Assembly: GCF_002915175.1 (NCBI RefSeq) | Contig: NZ_NXEJ01000001.1 | Location: 266,143-330,142 of the forward strand | Length of the DNA stretch: 64,000 bases | Direction of reading: 5' to 3' | From: Agrobacterium rosae | Lineage (GTDB): Bacteria > Pseudomonadota > Alphaproteobacteria > Rhizobiales > Rhizobiaceae | Shown: piece after piece, positions 26,903 through 37,142 of the stretch | Layout: each line of letters opens with the position of its first letter | Position numbering within the stretch: position 1 is the first letter of the stretch | Position numbers and translations under genes: made by a program | Notes under the pieces: generated by a model | What the model was told of the DNA's origin: nothing | What the model saw: only the letters and a program-made list of their open reading frames with translations | Database searches by the model: none

Positions 26903-28234
26903 TTAGCGATCCCGGCATTCGGAATTTCCACGATTGACGGACAGGTTACAATCGCTAGACCGCCGCGTGCCGTTGTTCAACGCCTGTGGATCGACCACGC
27001 TGGTTGCCGTGTCTCCGACCGAACCGACCGTGTTGCCCACGGAGCGACCGAGACGCTCGACCTGCCGTCCGTAATTTTCACGCGTCCGTGGATCGAACAC
27101 CGCAATGGGTGCGCTGACGACGACGCTTGCCGCCGTGCCAACCGTCTGCGCGGCACCAATGCCGACGGCACCGATGGCTTCGCCCAGACCCACATCGGAA
27201 TCCGTTACAGTCTGCCCGTCGATCAACCGCCCGCCGATGAGACGCACGACCTCGGGGCTTTCGGCGAACTTTCCGTGGTTGAGGCTATCGCCGGATTTCA
27301 GCTTGGTGAGGTCTAGAACGGTAATGCCAGCACTTTCGAGTTGGCTGCGATAGGGCTCCGCGCCGGGGTCTATCTGGCCGAGGCGGTCGACATTGCCGGA
27401 AATGCGCCGGGAAAGGCTGAGCGCCCTGTCATCCTGCGACACGAACAGCGTAAATTTCGGCTTTTCCTTGCCCAGACTTGCATATTGGCGCGCAAACACA
27501 TCCACATCGAGATCCGGTGCAGCCAGAATGACATTGTTGATCTTGGGATAGACACGCCCGTGTCGGATTGCCATCTGGCGCAGGGCTTCGACCGCAAGCC
27601 ATGTCCCCATGGAATGCGCCATGACGGTGACATCACTGACCGCATTGTCCTTGGCCAGTCGCGTCAGCATCTCTTCCAGCGCATCGCGGGAATAATTGGT
27701 GCTTTCCTTGTCGTAGTTGTAATCGAACACGCTGGCGCGCGATGGCCAGGTAAACACCACCGGCAGCACATCGGACCCGGAATCGTGGACGATCTGCGCA
27801 AAGCGATAGACCGATTCCTCATAGCGGTTGTTGAAGCCGTGCACGAAGACCAGCACACGCTTGTTTTTCAGGCTGTTGCGTTTGATCCAGCTCTGGCTAT
27901 CGGCGTCGCTTTTCAGCGATTCCACGGAAACGGTGGTGAAGCTCTTCAACGGGTCTGCCGGCAGCTTTTTCGGCCACTGTACCTGACCGACCTTACGATT
28001 GGCCTCGGGTGGAATGGAAACGGAGATGGCATCGACCTTCAGCCCCGTACCGCGCTCGCCCCCGAACAGAATGGCCTTGTCATCCGACGGTGCCCGCGTG
28101 GTGGCAACCAGAAGATTGACCGCAGACGTTCCCTGCACCCTTTGCCCGGTCGGCGTCATGACACCAATGGGCCGCCCGCCGCAGCTGGCAAGGACGGCAA
28201 GCAGGGTGACGAAAGCGACGAGCCTTGCGGCCAT
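26903..28234 (-). CDS. Lipoprotein with DUF900 alpha/beta-hydrolase domain
   Basis: A 443-residue protein with a lipoprotein signal (LVAFVTLLAVLASCGG, lipidated Cys at residue 18). Residues of about 110-320 form an alpha/beta hydrolase of the DUF900 type: VLVFVHGFNNRYEESVYR, then the nucleophile elbow MAHSMGTWLAVEAL with the likely catalytic Ser, and LAAPDLDVDVF. The C-terminal 100 residues are low in complexity, rich in Gly, Val and Thr, and unassigned. The substrate is unknown. The likely location is the periplasm, anchored in a membrane. Confidence 0.85.
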   Translation of the reverse strand: MAARLVAFVTLLAVLASCGGRPIGVMTPTGQRVQGTSAVNLLVATTRAPSDDKAILFGGERGTGLKVDAISVSIPPEANRKVGQVQWPKKLPADPLKSFTTVSVESLKSDADSQSWIKRNSLKNKRVLVFVHGFNNRYEESVYRFAQIVHDSGSDVLPVVFTWPSRASVFDYNYDKESTNYSRDALEEMLTRLAKDNAVSDVTVMAHSMGTWLAVEALRQMAIRHGRVYPKINNVILAAPDLDVDVFARQYASLGKEKPKFTLFVSQDDRALSLSRRISGNVDRLGQIDPGAEPYRSQLESAGITVLDLTKLKSGDSLNHGKFAESPEVVRLIGGRLIDGQTVTDSDVGLGEAIGAVGIGAAQTVGTAASVVVSAPIAVFDPRTRENYGRQVERLGRSVGNTVGSVGDTATSVVDPQALNNGTRRSSDCNLSVNRGNSECRDR

Positions 28235-28582
28235 TCAAATACTCCGGGGACATGGCGGAGGCTTTTTCGTCAGAATGACGATCTGGAGCCTTTAGCTGTC
28301 AACGTCCCCGTTATTACAGAACAACTCGGCATAGACCAGCCACCGGGCGATCATCGGGAATTGCTTTTCGTGTAAGGTGTGGCGCAAGCGCCTCAAAAGT
28401 TGTCGTACAGGCCTTCGGAACCCAAAGCACAGATCGCAGGTACGCATCACTGAATACCTGACGATCATTTGCATCGATCGCCCGAGACCTGAAACAGGGC
28501 TTGGAAAACCCATCAGTTGACAATTACAGATCAGTGGTCTGACGCTGGCCCCCGAATGTGGAGCGTTGTGCCAATCGCGAGA

Positions 28583-29362
28583 TTATAAATGGAATGTCAG
28601 TGGGGGAATTTGTGGAGCCTTTTCCACAAGCACTAGTCCACGGCCAAATTTTATGCTCGCAATAGATTTCGCCAGCGCGATGACTTCGTACTCATCTCGT
28701 GCACCTGGTAGATGGATAGCAAAATCGTTATACTTATAGTCTTCGAAAATGCTGTTTTGAACATCAATCAGCATCTTGAAAAACTCCACAGTCGTTACCG
28801 GGGCGTCACGGAAGGCATCGGTATGCCCCCAGTACATGCATTCCAAATCTTCAACAAAGTAAATTCCCGTGTCCTTAAGCCCGTTGCTAAATAGGCCGTT
28901 AAAGGATGCGATCTGATTCGATGCAACATGGCTTCCGTCATCAATGATGATGTCGAACGGGCCGTATTTTTCGACAATAGACTGTAGGAAGGCAGGGTCG
29001 CTCTGATCGCCGATCTCAACATGAACATTATGTTCAGGCGCGTTGAAAACAGAGCAGCCCTCATCTATATCAATGCCGACGATGACGGCACCATCGCCGA
29101 AGAAACGCCTCCATAGTTGCAGAGACGCTCCTCTGTAAACGCCGATTTCTAGTACGCGCGGACTTTTGCCGTGATATCGTCCGAACTCGCGGTCGTATGT
29201 CTGAAAATAACCAAGCCACTTATGACCACCAGGAATAGTGGACCATACCTGACCGGATACCGTGTTTTCGAGACTCGGAAAAGGAGGAACCTTGCTTCCT
29301 TCCCACGCAACTCTCTTACGCATTTCCTCGGGCAGCAGGTTATAAATACTTTTGGATGGCAT
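28583..29362 (-). CDS. SAM-dependent methyltransferase (macrocin O-methyltransferase/cephalosporin hydroxylase-like)
   Basis: A 259-residue class I methyltransferase. Motif I is VLEIGVYRGASLQLW, motif II is IVGIDIDEGC, and FDIIIDDGSHVASNQI resembles the group annotated as sugar or macrocin O-methyltransferases. Such proteins are common in polysaccharide and antibiotic clusters; the acceptor is unknown. AGGAAAA precedes the ATG. The base composition is more AT-rich than the surroundings, and together with the next gene it looks like a small acquired segment. The upstream gap 28235-28582 holds no supportable gene. Confidence 0.85.
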   Translation of the reverse strand: MPSKSIYNLLPEEMRKRVAWEGSKVPPFPSLENTVSGQVWSTIPGGHKWLGYFQTYDREFGRYHGKSPRVLEIGVYRGASLQLWRRFFGDGAVIVGIDIDEGCSVFNAPEHNVHVEIGDQSDPAFLQSIVEKYGPFDIIIDDGSHVASNQIASFNGLFSNGLKDTGIYFVEDLECMYWGHTDAFRDAPVTTVEFFKMLIDVQNSIFEDYKYNDFAIHLPGARDEYEVIALAKSIASIKFGRGLVLVEKAPQIPPLTFHL

Positions 29363-29404
29363 GGTTTTCCTACGTTCTCGGTTGTTGTCCGGTAATCAGG
29401 GGCG

Positions 29405-31168
29405 TTAGGCGATTTTGACCGCGTTGAATGGATTGCCCAGCGACAGATTATCTTTCTGCTCTCGTTCCAAAGCAGTGAGTTTCCTACCCCATCCAGGGAT
29501 TAGCTCCGCGATTTCATCCGCTGCATTCCTCAAGGCTTCGAGCGTGGGAATGTTCTGTGGGGGATTGAAGCGATCCAGCCCGGACATAAAGTGTCCGAAC
29601 GTCTCGCGCATCGCGACAATGATGGTCCTGTTAAACTCGCTGAATTCGTTATCCTGCATCAAAATCTTTAGGCGATGGTTATCAAGAATTGTTAGAACGG
29701 CGGATCCGTCCAGAGCTGCGTTCAGGGCTTCGAAAAAAATCCGGTATTTGTGGAAGTCCTTCAAGATAAGTGTTTCGGGGGCGAATTCAGTGTGGGCGAC
29801 TTTCGGTTCGCCGACGAGAACGCAAGGCGTTATGGCGTTTCTGCGTCCCATCCTGTCGACGATCAACCCAAGTGACTTCCCGGTTCCAACAAAATCGACA
29901 AGCAGAGTATTGCGACCAAGCTTGCTCTGCAGATACGCCTCGTATTCAGCCGATTCAATGTAGCAAACCGCTCTGGAAATTCGCAGATATTCCGAAGAGG
30001 GCATCCTTGTCATTGCGAAATGGCGTGACGACAGCATTTCATGCCAGAGGTTGCAGTCGCGGGCAGCCATGAGGATTTTGTCCGCACCATATTTCTCGGC
30101 GCACAACCTGATCCAAAAAGAACCGAGAATCATAAGTGGAATGTTGATCGAAGCCTGAGCATTCTGGGCATTGCGGACATGAATATTCGGGTGAAACGTG
30201 TGCAAGCGCGTTTCCCGTATGGCGTGAGCATAAGCCCCAAGACCAATAGCGTGAAGGATTTCCTCGCTCCGGTCCCACTTGGAAATCGTGACCAGATTGA
30301 CGGCAATTCCGAAACTCGAAGGACTAATGATATCAGCCTGTATATTATCACCGAAATGGCTGCGCAGTTTGTATGTGCCTAGAATTTCGGGCCAAATTTT
30401 CCTGTGATGCTTGCCGTAATTACTCAGATAAAGCTTGTTTGTCAGTCCACATTTTTCTGTCAGTACGCGCTCGATAAACGCACGCGGCAAATACATGTCG
30501 GAAATGATAATGTCGTTCGAGTTGACTCGAGCGACCACATCACCAATCGGGAAAAGATGATCCCACTCTTCCTCCAGTTCCATCCACTTCAGCACATTTG
30601 CCTGCTTTTCTGTCAGAAAAGCTTCTGCCACCATAATGTTATAGATGTCATCGATCCCATAAGGCAGACGCCCGAATATGCTCATTTCTGTTTTATGACG
30701 CTTGTCTGCAAAATTTGCCAACCCCGCTTTGCGTTCAACAATGCGGAATATTTCCAAAGGGTTGTAGCAGCGCCGGGCAACCAGCGTATCGAAAAGATCG
30801 AAGCTCTGGACTTTGGTATGACTGTCTGAAGAGTTCTCTTCCAGTACGTGGAAATTGCGAGTTTGTTCGTATCCAGAAGCAGGATCGCGAAAATACCCAC
30901 CAAGCCGAATGAGATCATCCGGTCCCTGCTGGCTGGAAAACTGGCACGTAATCCTTCCATTTTGGTCCAAAATATTCACACACTCACCATCGATCTCCCA
31001 AAACATTTCGTTTGGATGACTATAGCCGATCAGAAAACCATTTTTTTGGAATACAAAGTCTTCACTGAGGACTGTATTGGACGATTGGACCCTGAACGTA
31101 AATGTTCTTGACAGTAATTGTTCTGCAGTAATGAAAATCGAGCCTTTAGCTTCCGAAATATCGAGCAT
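29405..31168 (-). CDS. Large HAD-like protein of surface-polysaccharide type
   Basis: A 587-residue protein. Residues of about 120-330 contain a HAD-type hydrolase fold with FDLFDTLVARRC as motif I and DIIISDMYLPRAFIERVL as a second conserved block, as in the HAD proteins found in rhizobial polysaccharide gene clusters (COG5610-like). The N-terminal 110 residues and the C-terminal 250 residues are not assigned; the latter include LVDFVGTGKSLGLIVDRMG. The ATG at 31168 follows GAGG; the frame extends to a TTG at 31198. The AT-rich composition and position just 3' of tRNA-Arg hint at acquisition. It lies 42 bases upstream of the methyltransferase gene. Confidence 0.72.
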   Translation of the reverse strand: MLDISEAKGSIFITAEQLLSRTFTFRVQSSNTVLSEDFVFQKNGFLIGYSHPNEMFWEIDGECVNILDQNGRITCQFSSQQGPDDLIRLGGYFRDPASGYEQTRNFHVLEENSSDSHTKVQSFDLFDTLVARRCYNPLEIFRIVERKAGLANFADKRHKTEMSIFGRLPYGIDDIYNIMVAEAFLTEKQANVLKWMELEEEWDHLFPIGDVVARVNSNDIIISDMYLPRAFIERVLTEKCGLTNKLYLSNYGKHHRKIWPEILGTYKLRSHFGDNIQADIISPSSFGIAVNLVTISKWDRSEEILHAIGLGAYAHAIRETRLHTFHPNIHVRNAQNAQASINIPLMILGSFWIRLCAEKYGADKILMAARDCNLWHEMLSSRHFAMTRMPSSEYLRISRAVCYIESAEYEAYLQSKLGRNTLLVDFVGTGKSLGLIVDRMGRRNAITPCVLVGEPKVAHTEFAPETLILKDFHKYRIFFEALNAALDGSAVLTILDNHRLKILMQDNEFSEFNRTIIVAMRETFGHFMSGLDRFNPPQNIPTLEALRNAADEIAELIPGWGRKLTALEREQKDNLSLGNPFNAVKIA

Positions 31169-31491
31169 TTGTTGTTCCGCCTCTGGAATATAGAACAACC
31201 ATTAGTGTCATAAGCTTGCCTCAACCTAACCAGACGATTGACTGACGGAAGTCTAAATCCGGCCGAGCGCAGTTGCGATGGCCGTGGAGGTGATTGCAAA
31301 TACGATGGGATGGGCAACGACTTCGATGACGTAAGCAATTATGTAACAGCTGGAGACGACTAAGTGCGATCAAAATTACTGCCGATCAGCTTCCTACGCC
31401 AAATAGCAATACATGACATCATCATTCGGCGCATCGCGATTCAGCTGCTGCAAATGCTCGATAAAAGATAGAAATTTTAGGAAGAAAAAAA

Positions 31492-31568
31492 TGGCGCACC
31501 CGAAGAGATTCGAACTCCTGACCCCCAGATTCGTAGTCTGGTGCTCTATCCAGCTGAGCTACGGGTGC
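31492..31568 (-). tRNA. tRNA-Arg (anticodon ACG)
   Basis: A full cloverleaf reads on the minus strand. The acceptor stem is GCACCCG with CGGGTGC, the D-arm is GCTCAGCTGGATAGAGC, the anticodon arm is CCAGA-CTACGAA-TCTGG, and the T-arm contains TTCGAAT. The CCA is encoded. The anticodon ACG reads CGU-type arginine codons. A run of T residues follows the 3' end. The gap 31169-31491 upstream of the HAD gene holds nothing recognised. Confidence 0.96.
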
Positions 31569-31737
31569 GTGCCGCAGAAACATGTTCCATTGGCGTGGCG
31601 ATCCTCTAAAACGTCCTCATGTTGAATGCAAGCGATTTCGCTGAGAATTTGTCATTTTCCTGCAATGAATTTTCTATGTGATTGAAATAATTGGGTTTTT
31701 GATGAGGTCGGAACATGCGCTCATATTTGAGCAATGT

Positions 31738-33258
31738 TCACGCGCCGTTTTGCTGACGAGGTTCGTTGGCTGGGCGGTCTGAGATTTCGATGCGGAATTG
31801 GGTCCCCTGGCCGGACTTTTCCACCAGCGCAATGGTGCCCTTGTGGGAAAGCACGAGTTCGCGCGCGATAACGAGGCCAAGGCCGGTGCCGCCGGAGCGT
31901 GCTGAGCCTTTGAAGGCTGAGAACAGGTTCTCTCTGGCCCGCTGGGGCATGCCGGGGCCGTTATCATCGATGACGATGCTGACGACGTCTGCATTTCGCT
32001 GTGCGGCGATCGTCAGCCGTTTGTGCACGTGGTCATCACCGCTGGCCTGCTGCAGTGCCTGCACGGCATTTCGACAGAGATTGTAGAGGACGCGAAACAG
32101 CTGTTCGCCGTCGGCATCGATGCGCAGATCGGTCGGGACGTTGTCAACGAATTCGATGCCGCTTACGGGATCGATCGCCAGCACGTCCTTGACGTCCTGC
32201 ACAAGCTCGTCAAGATCGATCAAACGTCGCTTCGGTGCGCCTTCGGTTGCCTGGCCGTAGGCCAGAACCTCGCTGGTGTAGCCAACGGCACGATCTATTG
32301 TGCGAAGCAGTTTTGGCGCGAAACTGCGCACCATCGGGTCTTCGACATCCACAAGGCGGTCCGACATCAATTGTGCTGAAGACAGAATGTTGCGCATGTC
32401 ATGGTTGATCTTGGAAACGGCCAGGCCCAGATCGGCGAGGTTCTTTTGCTGCTTCAACGTTTTTTGCAGTTGCGTCTGCATGTCGGCCAGATGGCGTCCG
32501 GCCACGGCGAGTTCGTCGCTACCCTCTTCCGGTTTGAACACGCGTGATGGGTCGTCCGGCTGTTCGGAAAAGCCCTGCATGCCCAGCGTCAGGCGGCGGA
32601 TGGGGCGGATGAGGATGCGGTTGATCGATACGAAAATCAGGCTTGCGGTGATGAGCGACAGCGCCACCGAAATCATCAGGACATTGCCGGCATAGGCAAT
32701 CATCGCTGCGCGGAGTTTGTGTTCTCCAATGACGATTTCGATGATCATGTTGCTGTCGCCGATGACATCGAACACGCGAATGACGCGGTTGCCGCCGAAC
32801 AGAAGAACCGAAAAGGCATCGCGCACCGCGGCCAGTTGCGACACGTCCGACAGGTCATATTGCTCATCGACGCTGGGCGGCACTTCGGTGGCGGCGAGAA
32901 GGGTGGAGGTTCCGTCCTTCTTCAGGGCGATCAGCTTGGCACCTGTCGCCAGCAGCGTGTCGTTCTGTACGGTTCGGGGCAATTCGGTCTGCAGGCCATC
33001 GATCACGACGCCAGCGGCGGCAGCCGTGTTCAGCCTGTCACGCAGCCACGACAGGCGCATATTGGCGACGGAGGGCACGAAAATCAGAACTTCGGCGATC
33101 ATGACGAAAATGACCGTTAGCAACAGCAGACGACCAGACAGGCCTTGTGTCAGGCCGGGCGCTTCGCTCTGCGCATCCGCATCCTGACGGTCTGTCCTGT
33201 TTATGACGGTCGAAAACACCAGGCCTGTTCCTGTCGATGCGAGGGCCTCTGATTCCAT
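31738..33258 (-). CDS. Membrane sensor histidine kinase
   Basis: A 506-residue two-pass sensor kinase: a first membrane segment (LLLLTVIFVMIAEVLIFV), a periplasmic domain of about 110 residues, a second segment (AGNVLMISVALSLITASLIFVS), a HAMP-like linker, then the kinase. The phosphorylated histidine is in KINHDMRNILSSAQ, an HDMRN form rather than the usual HExRxP. The ATP-binding boxes are N (LYNLCRNAVQAL), G1 (DDNGPGMP) and G2 (GGTGLGLVIA). No response regulator gene adjoins it, so it is an orphan here. ATG 33258 is used; the frame is open to 33282. Confidence 0.88.
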   Translation of the reverse strand: MESEALASTGTGLVFSTVINRTDRQDADAQSEAPGLTQGLSGRLLLLTVIFVMIAEVLIFVPSVANMRLSWLRDRLNTAAAAGVVIDGLQTELPRTVQNDTLLATGAKLIALKKDGTSTLLAATEVPPSVDEQYDLSDVSQLAAVRDAFSVLLFGGNRVIRVFDVIGDSNMIIEIVIGEHKLRAAMIAYAGNVLMISVALSLITASLIFVSINRILIRPIRRLTLGMQGFSEQPDDPSRVFKPEEGSDELAVAGRHLADMQTQLQKTLKQQKNLADLGLAVSKINHDMRNILSSAQLMSDRLVDVEDPMVRSFAPKLLRTIDRAVGYTSEVLAYGQATEGAPKRRLIDLDELVQDVKDVLAIDPVSGIEFVDNVPTDLRIDADGEQLFRVLYNLCRNAVQALQQASGDDHVHKRLTIAAQRNADVVSIVIDDNGPGMPQRARENLFSAFKGSARSGGTGLGLVIARELVLSHKGTIALVEKSGQGTQFRIEISDRPANEPRQQNGA

Positions 33259-33345
33259 ATCGGTGCGAAGCCGCAATTCCAAGCGATAATAGGGTTTTCC
33301 GCTCGATTTTCAAACGCAGGATCAATGAAACAATGGACCAAAACA

Positions 33346-33372
33346 AAACCCGCCGGAAAGATTGGCGGGTTT
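33346..33372 (-). terminator. Terminator hairpin after pgi
   Basis: AAACCCGCC (33346-33354) pairs with GGCGGGTTT (33364-33372) around a 9-base loop, about 40 bases downstream of the pgi stop on the minus strand. Confidence 0.65.
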
Positions 33373-33410
33373 GTCTGGTGTCTCAAGCTGTCATCGTTGA
33401 ATAAGGAAAG

Positions 33411-35042
33411 TCAGCCTTTTTTCGCCAGTCCGGCCAATGTTTTCACTAGGCCCTGCGTCGAGCTGTCGTGACCTTCAGCACTTTCCTTGCCTTCCACCAC
33501 TGGCAGCAGGCCGGTTGCCAGTTCCTTACCCAGTTCCACGCCCCATTGGTCGAAGGAGTTGATGCGGAACAGAACGCCTTCGACGAACACACGATGTTCG
33601 TAAAGCGCGATCAGGCGGCCGAGCGCAAATGGCGTCAGCGTGTCGTAGACGAAGGTGATCGACGGGCGGTTGCCGGTGAAGACGCGGTGAGGGGCGATGA
33701 AATCGGCCTTCTTGTCGTCCATGCCCTTTGACGTCAGCTGTTCTTTTGCCTCGGCCAGCGTGCGGCCCTTCATCAGCGCTTCCGATTGCGCAAGGCAATT
33801 GGCGATGAGCAATTGGTGCTGGTGGCGCAGTTCCGGCTCGAAGCCATTGGCTGCAATCATGAATTCGGCGGGAATGACGCTCGTGCCCTGATGGATGAGC
33901 TGGTAGAAAGCGTGCTGACCGTTGGTGCCGGGCTCTCCCCACACGACCGGGCCGGACTGGCCTTCGACGGGCGTGCCGTCGATGGTGACGCCCTTGCCAT
34001 TCGATTCCATGTCGAGCTGTTGCAAGTAGGCAGGAAAGCGCGACAGCCGCTGATCGTAAGGCAGAATGGCGCGGGTCGAATAATCCAGAACGTTGCGGTG
34101 ATAAAAGCCGATCAGGCCGAGCAGCATCGGCAGGTTCTGGCGCACCGGTGCCTGACGGAAATGCGTGTCCATGGCATGGGCACCATCCAGGAACTTGCCG
34201 AAATTATCGGGGCCGATGGCGATCATCAGCGGCAGGCCGATGGCCGACCAGATGGAATAGCGACCACCCACCCAATCCCAGAAACCGAAGACGCGGTCGC
34301 TATCGATGCCGAAGTTGGCGACCTTGTCGAGGGCTGTGGAAACAGCGCAGAAGTGATGCTTGACGGCGTCTTCGCCCAGCGTGTCGGCGATGAATTTGCG
34401 GGCCGTCGCCGCATTGGTCATCGTCTCGATGGTGGTGAAGGTTTTCGATGCGATGATGAAAAGCGTTGTTTCCGCATCGACCAGCTTCAGCGTATCGGCA
34501 ATATGTGCGCCATCGATGTTGGAAACGAAATGCGCGCGCGGACCATCATGAAACGGTGCCAGCGCCAGCGTTGCCATGACCGGGCCGAGGTCGGAGCCGC
34601 CGATACCGATATTGACGATATCGGTGATTCTTTTGCCCGTCGCACCCTTGAGCGCGCCGGAGCGGATGGCATCGGCAAATTTGCCCATGGCGGCAAGGAC
34701 GCCGTTCACGTCAGGCATCACATCCTTGCCATCAACGAGGACAGGCGTGTTTGAACGATTGCGCAGCGCGGTGTGCAGAACGGCGCGGCCTTCGGTGAAG
34801 TTGATTTCTTCGCCCGAGAACATCTCGTCACGCTTCTTCTCGACGCCGCCTTCAATAGCTAGCTTTTCGAGAAGGGCCAGAACGTCGTCGTTCACGGCGC
34901 ATTTGGAGAAGTCCATCAACAGATCGTCGAAGCGGGCGCTGAACCGTTCGAAACGTTTATCGTCGGCGGCGAAAGCGGCGCGAAGATCGGTGGCCTTGGT
35001 CTTCGCGGCGGTGGATTTCAAGTTTTCGACGATGGCCTGCAT
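33411..35042 (-). CDS. pgi: Glucose-6-phosphate isomerase
   Basis: Interconverts glucose-6-phosphate and fructose-6-phosphate. The 543-residue enzyme has the PGI signatures [16 protein letters not shown], the [10 protein letters not shown] phosphate loop, [21 protein letters not shown] and [18 protein letters not shown] with the catalytic histidine. The start is MQAIVENLK at 35042. It stands alone with its own terminator. Confidence 0.96.
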   Translation of the reverse strand: MQAIVENLKSTAAKTKATDLRAAFAADDKRFERFSARFDDLLMDFSKCAVNDDVLALLEKLAIEGGVEKKRDEMFSGEEINFTEGRAVLHTALRNRSNTPVLVDGKDVMPDVNGVLAAMGKFADAIRSGALKGATGKRITDIVNIGIGGSDLGPVMATLALAPFHDGPRAHFVSNIDGAHIADTLKLVDAETTLFIIASKTFTTIETMTNAATARKFIADTLGEDAVKHHFCAVSTALDKVANFGIDSDRVFGFWDWVGGRYSIWSAIGLPLMIAIGPDNFGKFLDGAHAMDTHFRQAPVRQNLPMLLGLIGFYHRNVLDYSTRAILPYDQRLSRFPAYLQQLDMESNGKGVTIDGTPVEGQSGPVVWGEPGTNGQHAFYQLIHQGTSVIPAEFMIAANGFEPELRHQHQLLIANCLAQSEALMKGRTLAEAKEQLTSKGMDDKKADFIAPHRVFTGNRPSITFVYDTLTPFALGRLIALYEHRVFVEGVLFRINSFDQWGVELGKELATGLLPVVEGKESAEGHDSSTQGLVKTLAGLAKKG

Positions 35043-35148
35043 GGAATGCTCCTCATGCTCCGGGAAAGGATGAGGAAACTATTCTTTTTCATCGGGCTAA
35101 ATCAAGGCGCGATCACCAAATCGATTGAAATATCGCAAAGCACACCAA

Positions 35149-36861
35149 TCAGTTAGCCAGCTTTCGAAGTTCGCGGCGCAGAATCTTGCCGACATTGGTC
35201 TTGGGCAATTCCGCAATGAACTCGATATGCTTGGGGCGCTTGTAGTTGGTCAGGCTGATCGCGCAAAAGGCTTTAAGGTCTTCGGCGGTCAAAGCAGGGT
35301 CCTTTTTGACTACGTAAAGCTTCACCGCTTCGCCGGAGTGCTCATCGGTCACGCCAACGGCTGCACATTCCTGTACGCCGGGGTGGCCAGCCGCCACTTC
35401 TTCGATTTCATTGGGGTAGACGTTGAAACCGGACACCAAAATCATGTCCTTCTTGCGGTCCACGATCTTGGTGTAACCGGCTTCATCCATGAAGCCCATG
35501 TCGCCGGAGCGGAAGAAGCCATCCGGTGTCATGACCTTGGCGGTTTCATCCGGGCGCTGCCAGTAACCGGCCATGACCTGCGGGCCGCGAATGCAGATTT
35601 CGCCGACTTCGCCGAGCGCCAGGCTATTGCCGTCATCGTCGCGAATGTCGATGTCGGTCGATGGCACAGGCAAACCAATGGTGCCGCTGAAGTCGCTTCG
35701 GCCCAGAGGGTTGACCGTGGCGACGGGCGAGGTTTCAGAAAGACCGTAGCCTTCGCAGATATGGGTGCCTGTGACGGAGGCCCAACGTTCTGCGACAGGC
35801 CGCTGCACGGACATGCCGCCGCCCATGACCAGAACCAGCGAGGAGAGGTCGAGTTTGCGGAAATCCTCATTGTTCAACAGGGCGTTGAACAGCGTATTGA
35901 TGGCTGGAAACACATGTGGCGTGTAGCCGGAAAGCTCCTTGACGAAGCCGGGAATGTCACGCGGGTTGGCGATGAGCAGATTGTGCCCGCCAAGTGCTAC
36001 GCCCATCAGCGAATTCACGGTCAGCGCAAAGATGTGGTAGAGCGGCAGAGCGCAGATGAAATTCAGCACCTCGGGCCGTTTTTTGTGCAGGAAGACGGCG
36101 TCCATCCAGAGCGAGATTTGCTGCTTATTGGCCAACAGGTTGGCGTGGGTCAGAACCGCGCCTTTGGAGATGCCCGTCGTGCCGCCGGTATATTGCAGAA
36201 AGGCCACATCTTCCCGGCCGATCTGCGCAGGTTTTAGCTGAAGATTGCGGGATTGGTTGAGCACGTCTTTGAAGCTGACGGCCTGCGGCAGGGAGTATGC
36301 CGGAACCATCTTCTTGACCTTGCGCACCACGAGGTTGACGATATGGCCCTTCAAGCCGAGCAGATCGCCCATCGTGGCGACCACGACGTGTTTGACATCG
36401 GTATGCGGCAGCGTTTGCTGAACCACATTTGCGAAATTTTCCAGCACGAACAGCGCCTTGGCACCGGAATCCTTGAGCTGATGGGCAAGCTCTCGCGGCG
36501 TGTAAAGCGGATTGACGTTCACCACCGTCAAGCCCGCACGAAGGATCGCATAAGTCGCAACGGGGTTCTGGAGAATGTTCGGCATCATCACCGCAACGCG
36601 GTCGCCTTTTACCAGGCCGATCTGTTGAAGCCAGGCACCGACCTTGCGTGTCTGCTCCTCAAGCTGGCGGTAGGTCAGAGACTTGCCCATGCTGGAAAAT
36701 GCCTTGCGATCCGCATAAAGCGTGCAGCTTTTTTCCAGAAGTTCTGCAAGGGAAGAATAGCCGGGGTCGGGAAGCTCCGCAGGCACGCCTTGCGGATATG
36801 AGGCAAGCCAGGGGCGCGGTATGATACGCGTTTCCTCGAATCCCAAATTCATGTCGCTCAT
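35149..36861 (-). CDS. fadD: Long-chain fatty-acid-CoA ligase
   Basis: Activates long-chain fatty acids to acyl-CoA for beta-oxidation. The 570-residue protein has the AMP-binding P-loop YTGGTTGISKGAVLTH, the ALPLYHIFALTVN block, GYGLSETSP, the acid-thiol ligase motif DGFFRSGDMGFMDEAGYTKIVDRKKDMI (FadD box), and the catalytic lysine in KTNVGKILRREL. ATG 36861 follows GGAGGA; the frame is open to 36978. A perfect ACGT-core palindrome lies 138 bases upstream. Confidence 0.94.
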   Translation of the reverse strand: MSDMNLGFEETRIIPRPWLASYPQGVPAELPDPGYSSLAELLEKSCTLYADRKAFSSMGKSLTYRQLEEQTRKVGAWLQQIGLVKGDRVAVMMPNILQNPVATYAILRAGLTVVNVNPLYTPRELAHQLKDSGAKALFVLENFANVVQQTLPHTDVKHVVVATMGDLLGLKGHIVNLVVRKVKKMVPAYSLPQAVSFKDVLNQSRNLQLKPAQIGREDVAFLQYTGGTTGISKGAVLTHANLLANKQQISLWMDAVFLHKKRPEVLNFICALPLYHIFALTVNSLMGVALGGHNLLIANPRDIPGFVKELSGYTPHVFPAINTLFNALLNNEDFRKLDLSSLVLVMGGGMSVQRPVAERWASVTGTHICEGYGLSETSPVATVNPLGRSDFSGTIGLPVPSTDIDIRDDDGNSLALGEVGEICIRGPQVMAGYWQRPDETAKVMTPDGFFRSGDMGFMDEAGYTKIVDRKKDMILVSGFNVYPNEIEEVAAGHPGVQECAAVGVTDEHSGEAVKLYVVKKDPALTAEDLKAFCAISLTNYKRPKHIEFIAELPKTNVGKILRRELRKLAN

Positions 36862-36998
36862 TCTGTCCTCCCATGCCGGCATTTGCAAAATCTGCAATCC
36901 TATCTGCCAGCTCCTCAGCCAAACAGTCATGCATTCGCTCATTTTGCAATCGTAGATGAAGCCTCCAAAACCATCCACTCACATCAGCGTATTTAACT

Positions 36999-37014
36999 TT
37001 GACGTAAACGTCAA
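36999..37014. promoter_or_regulatory. Perfect palindrome in the fadD/fbpC intergenic region
   Basis: TTGACGT, AA, ACGTCAA forms an exact 16-base inverted repeat. It resembles the palindromes described for acyl-CoA or branched-chain amino-acid catabolism regulators (LiuR/MerR type) in proteobacteria. It lies between divergent fadD and the iron ATPase gene; control of fadD is the natural inference. Confidence 0.55.
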
Positions 37015-37094
37015 CTATCGCTCCTTCAAATCCAAAGGCTGATGTGAAGGCATCGCTTGCGGTGCGGAAAAGGATTGGCTTTTGACTTTAATCC

Positions 37095-37109
37095 TGATTT
37101 GCGCAATCA
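37095..37109. promoter_or_regulatory. Putative iron-responsive (RirA/IRO) box upstream of fbpC
   Basis: TGA, TTTGCGCAA, TCA fits the TGA-N9-TCA consensus described for the rhizobial iron regulator RirA. It sits 34 bases before the ATPase start. Two more matches lie before fbpA and the DUF2218 gene. Confidence 0.6.
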
Positions 37110-37142
37110 ACAAACCACACGGAAAGCATATGGAAATGGCAC

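Noticed and set aside
28235..31568. Direct repeat of the tRNA-Arg 3' end marking an integrated island
   Set aside because: I searched 28235-28600 for the tRNA end sequence (for example GATTCGAACTCC) and did not see it; no integrase gene is present.
35125..36237. 370-residue plus-strand frame opposite fadD
   Set aside because: Antisense shadow; fadD on the minus strand has full family motifs.
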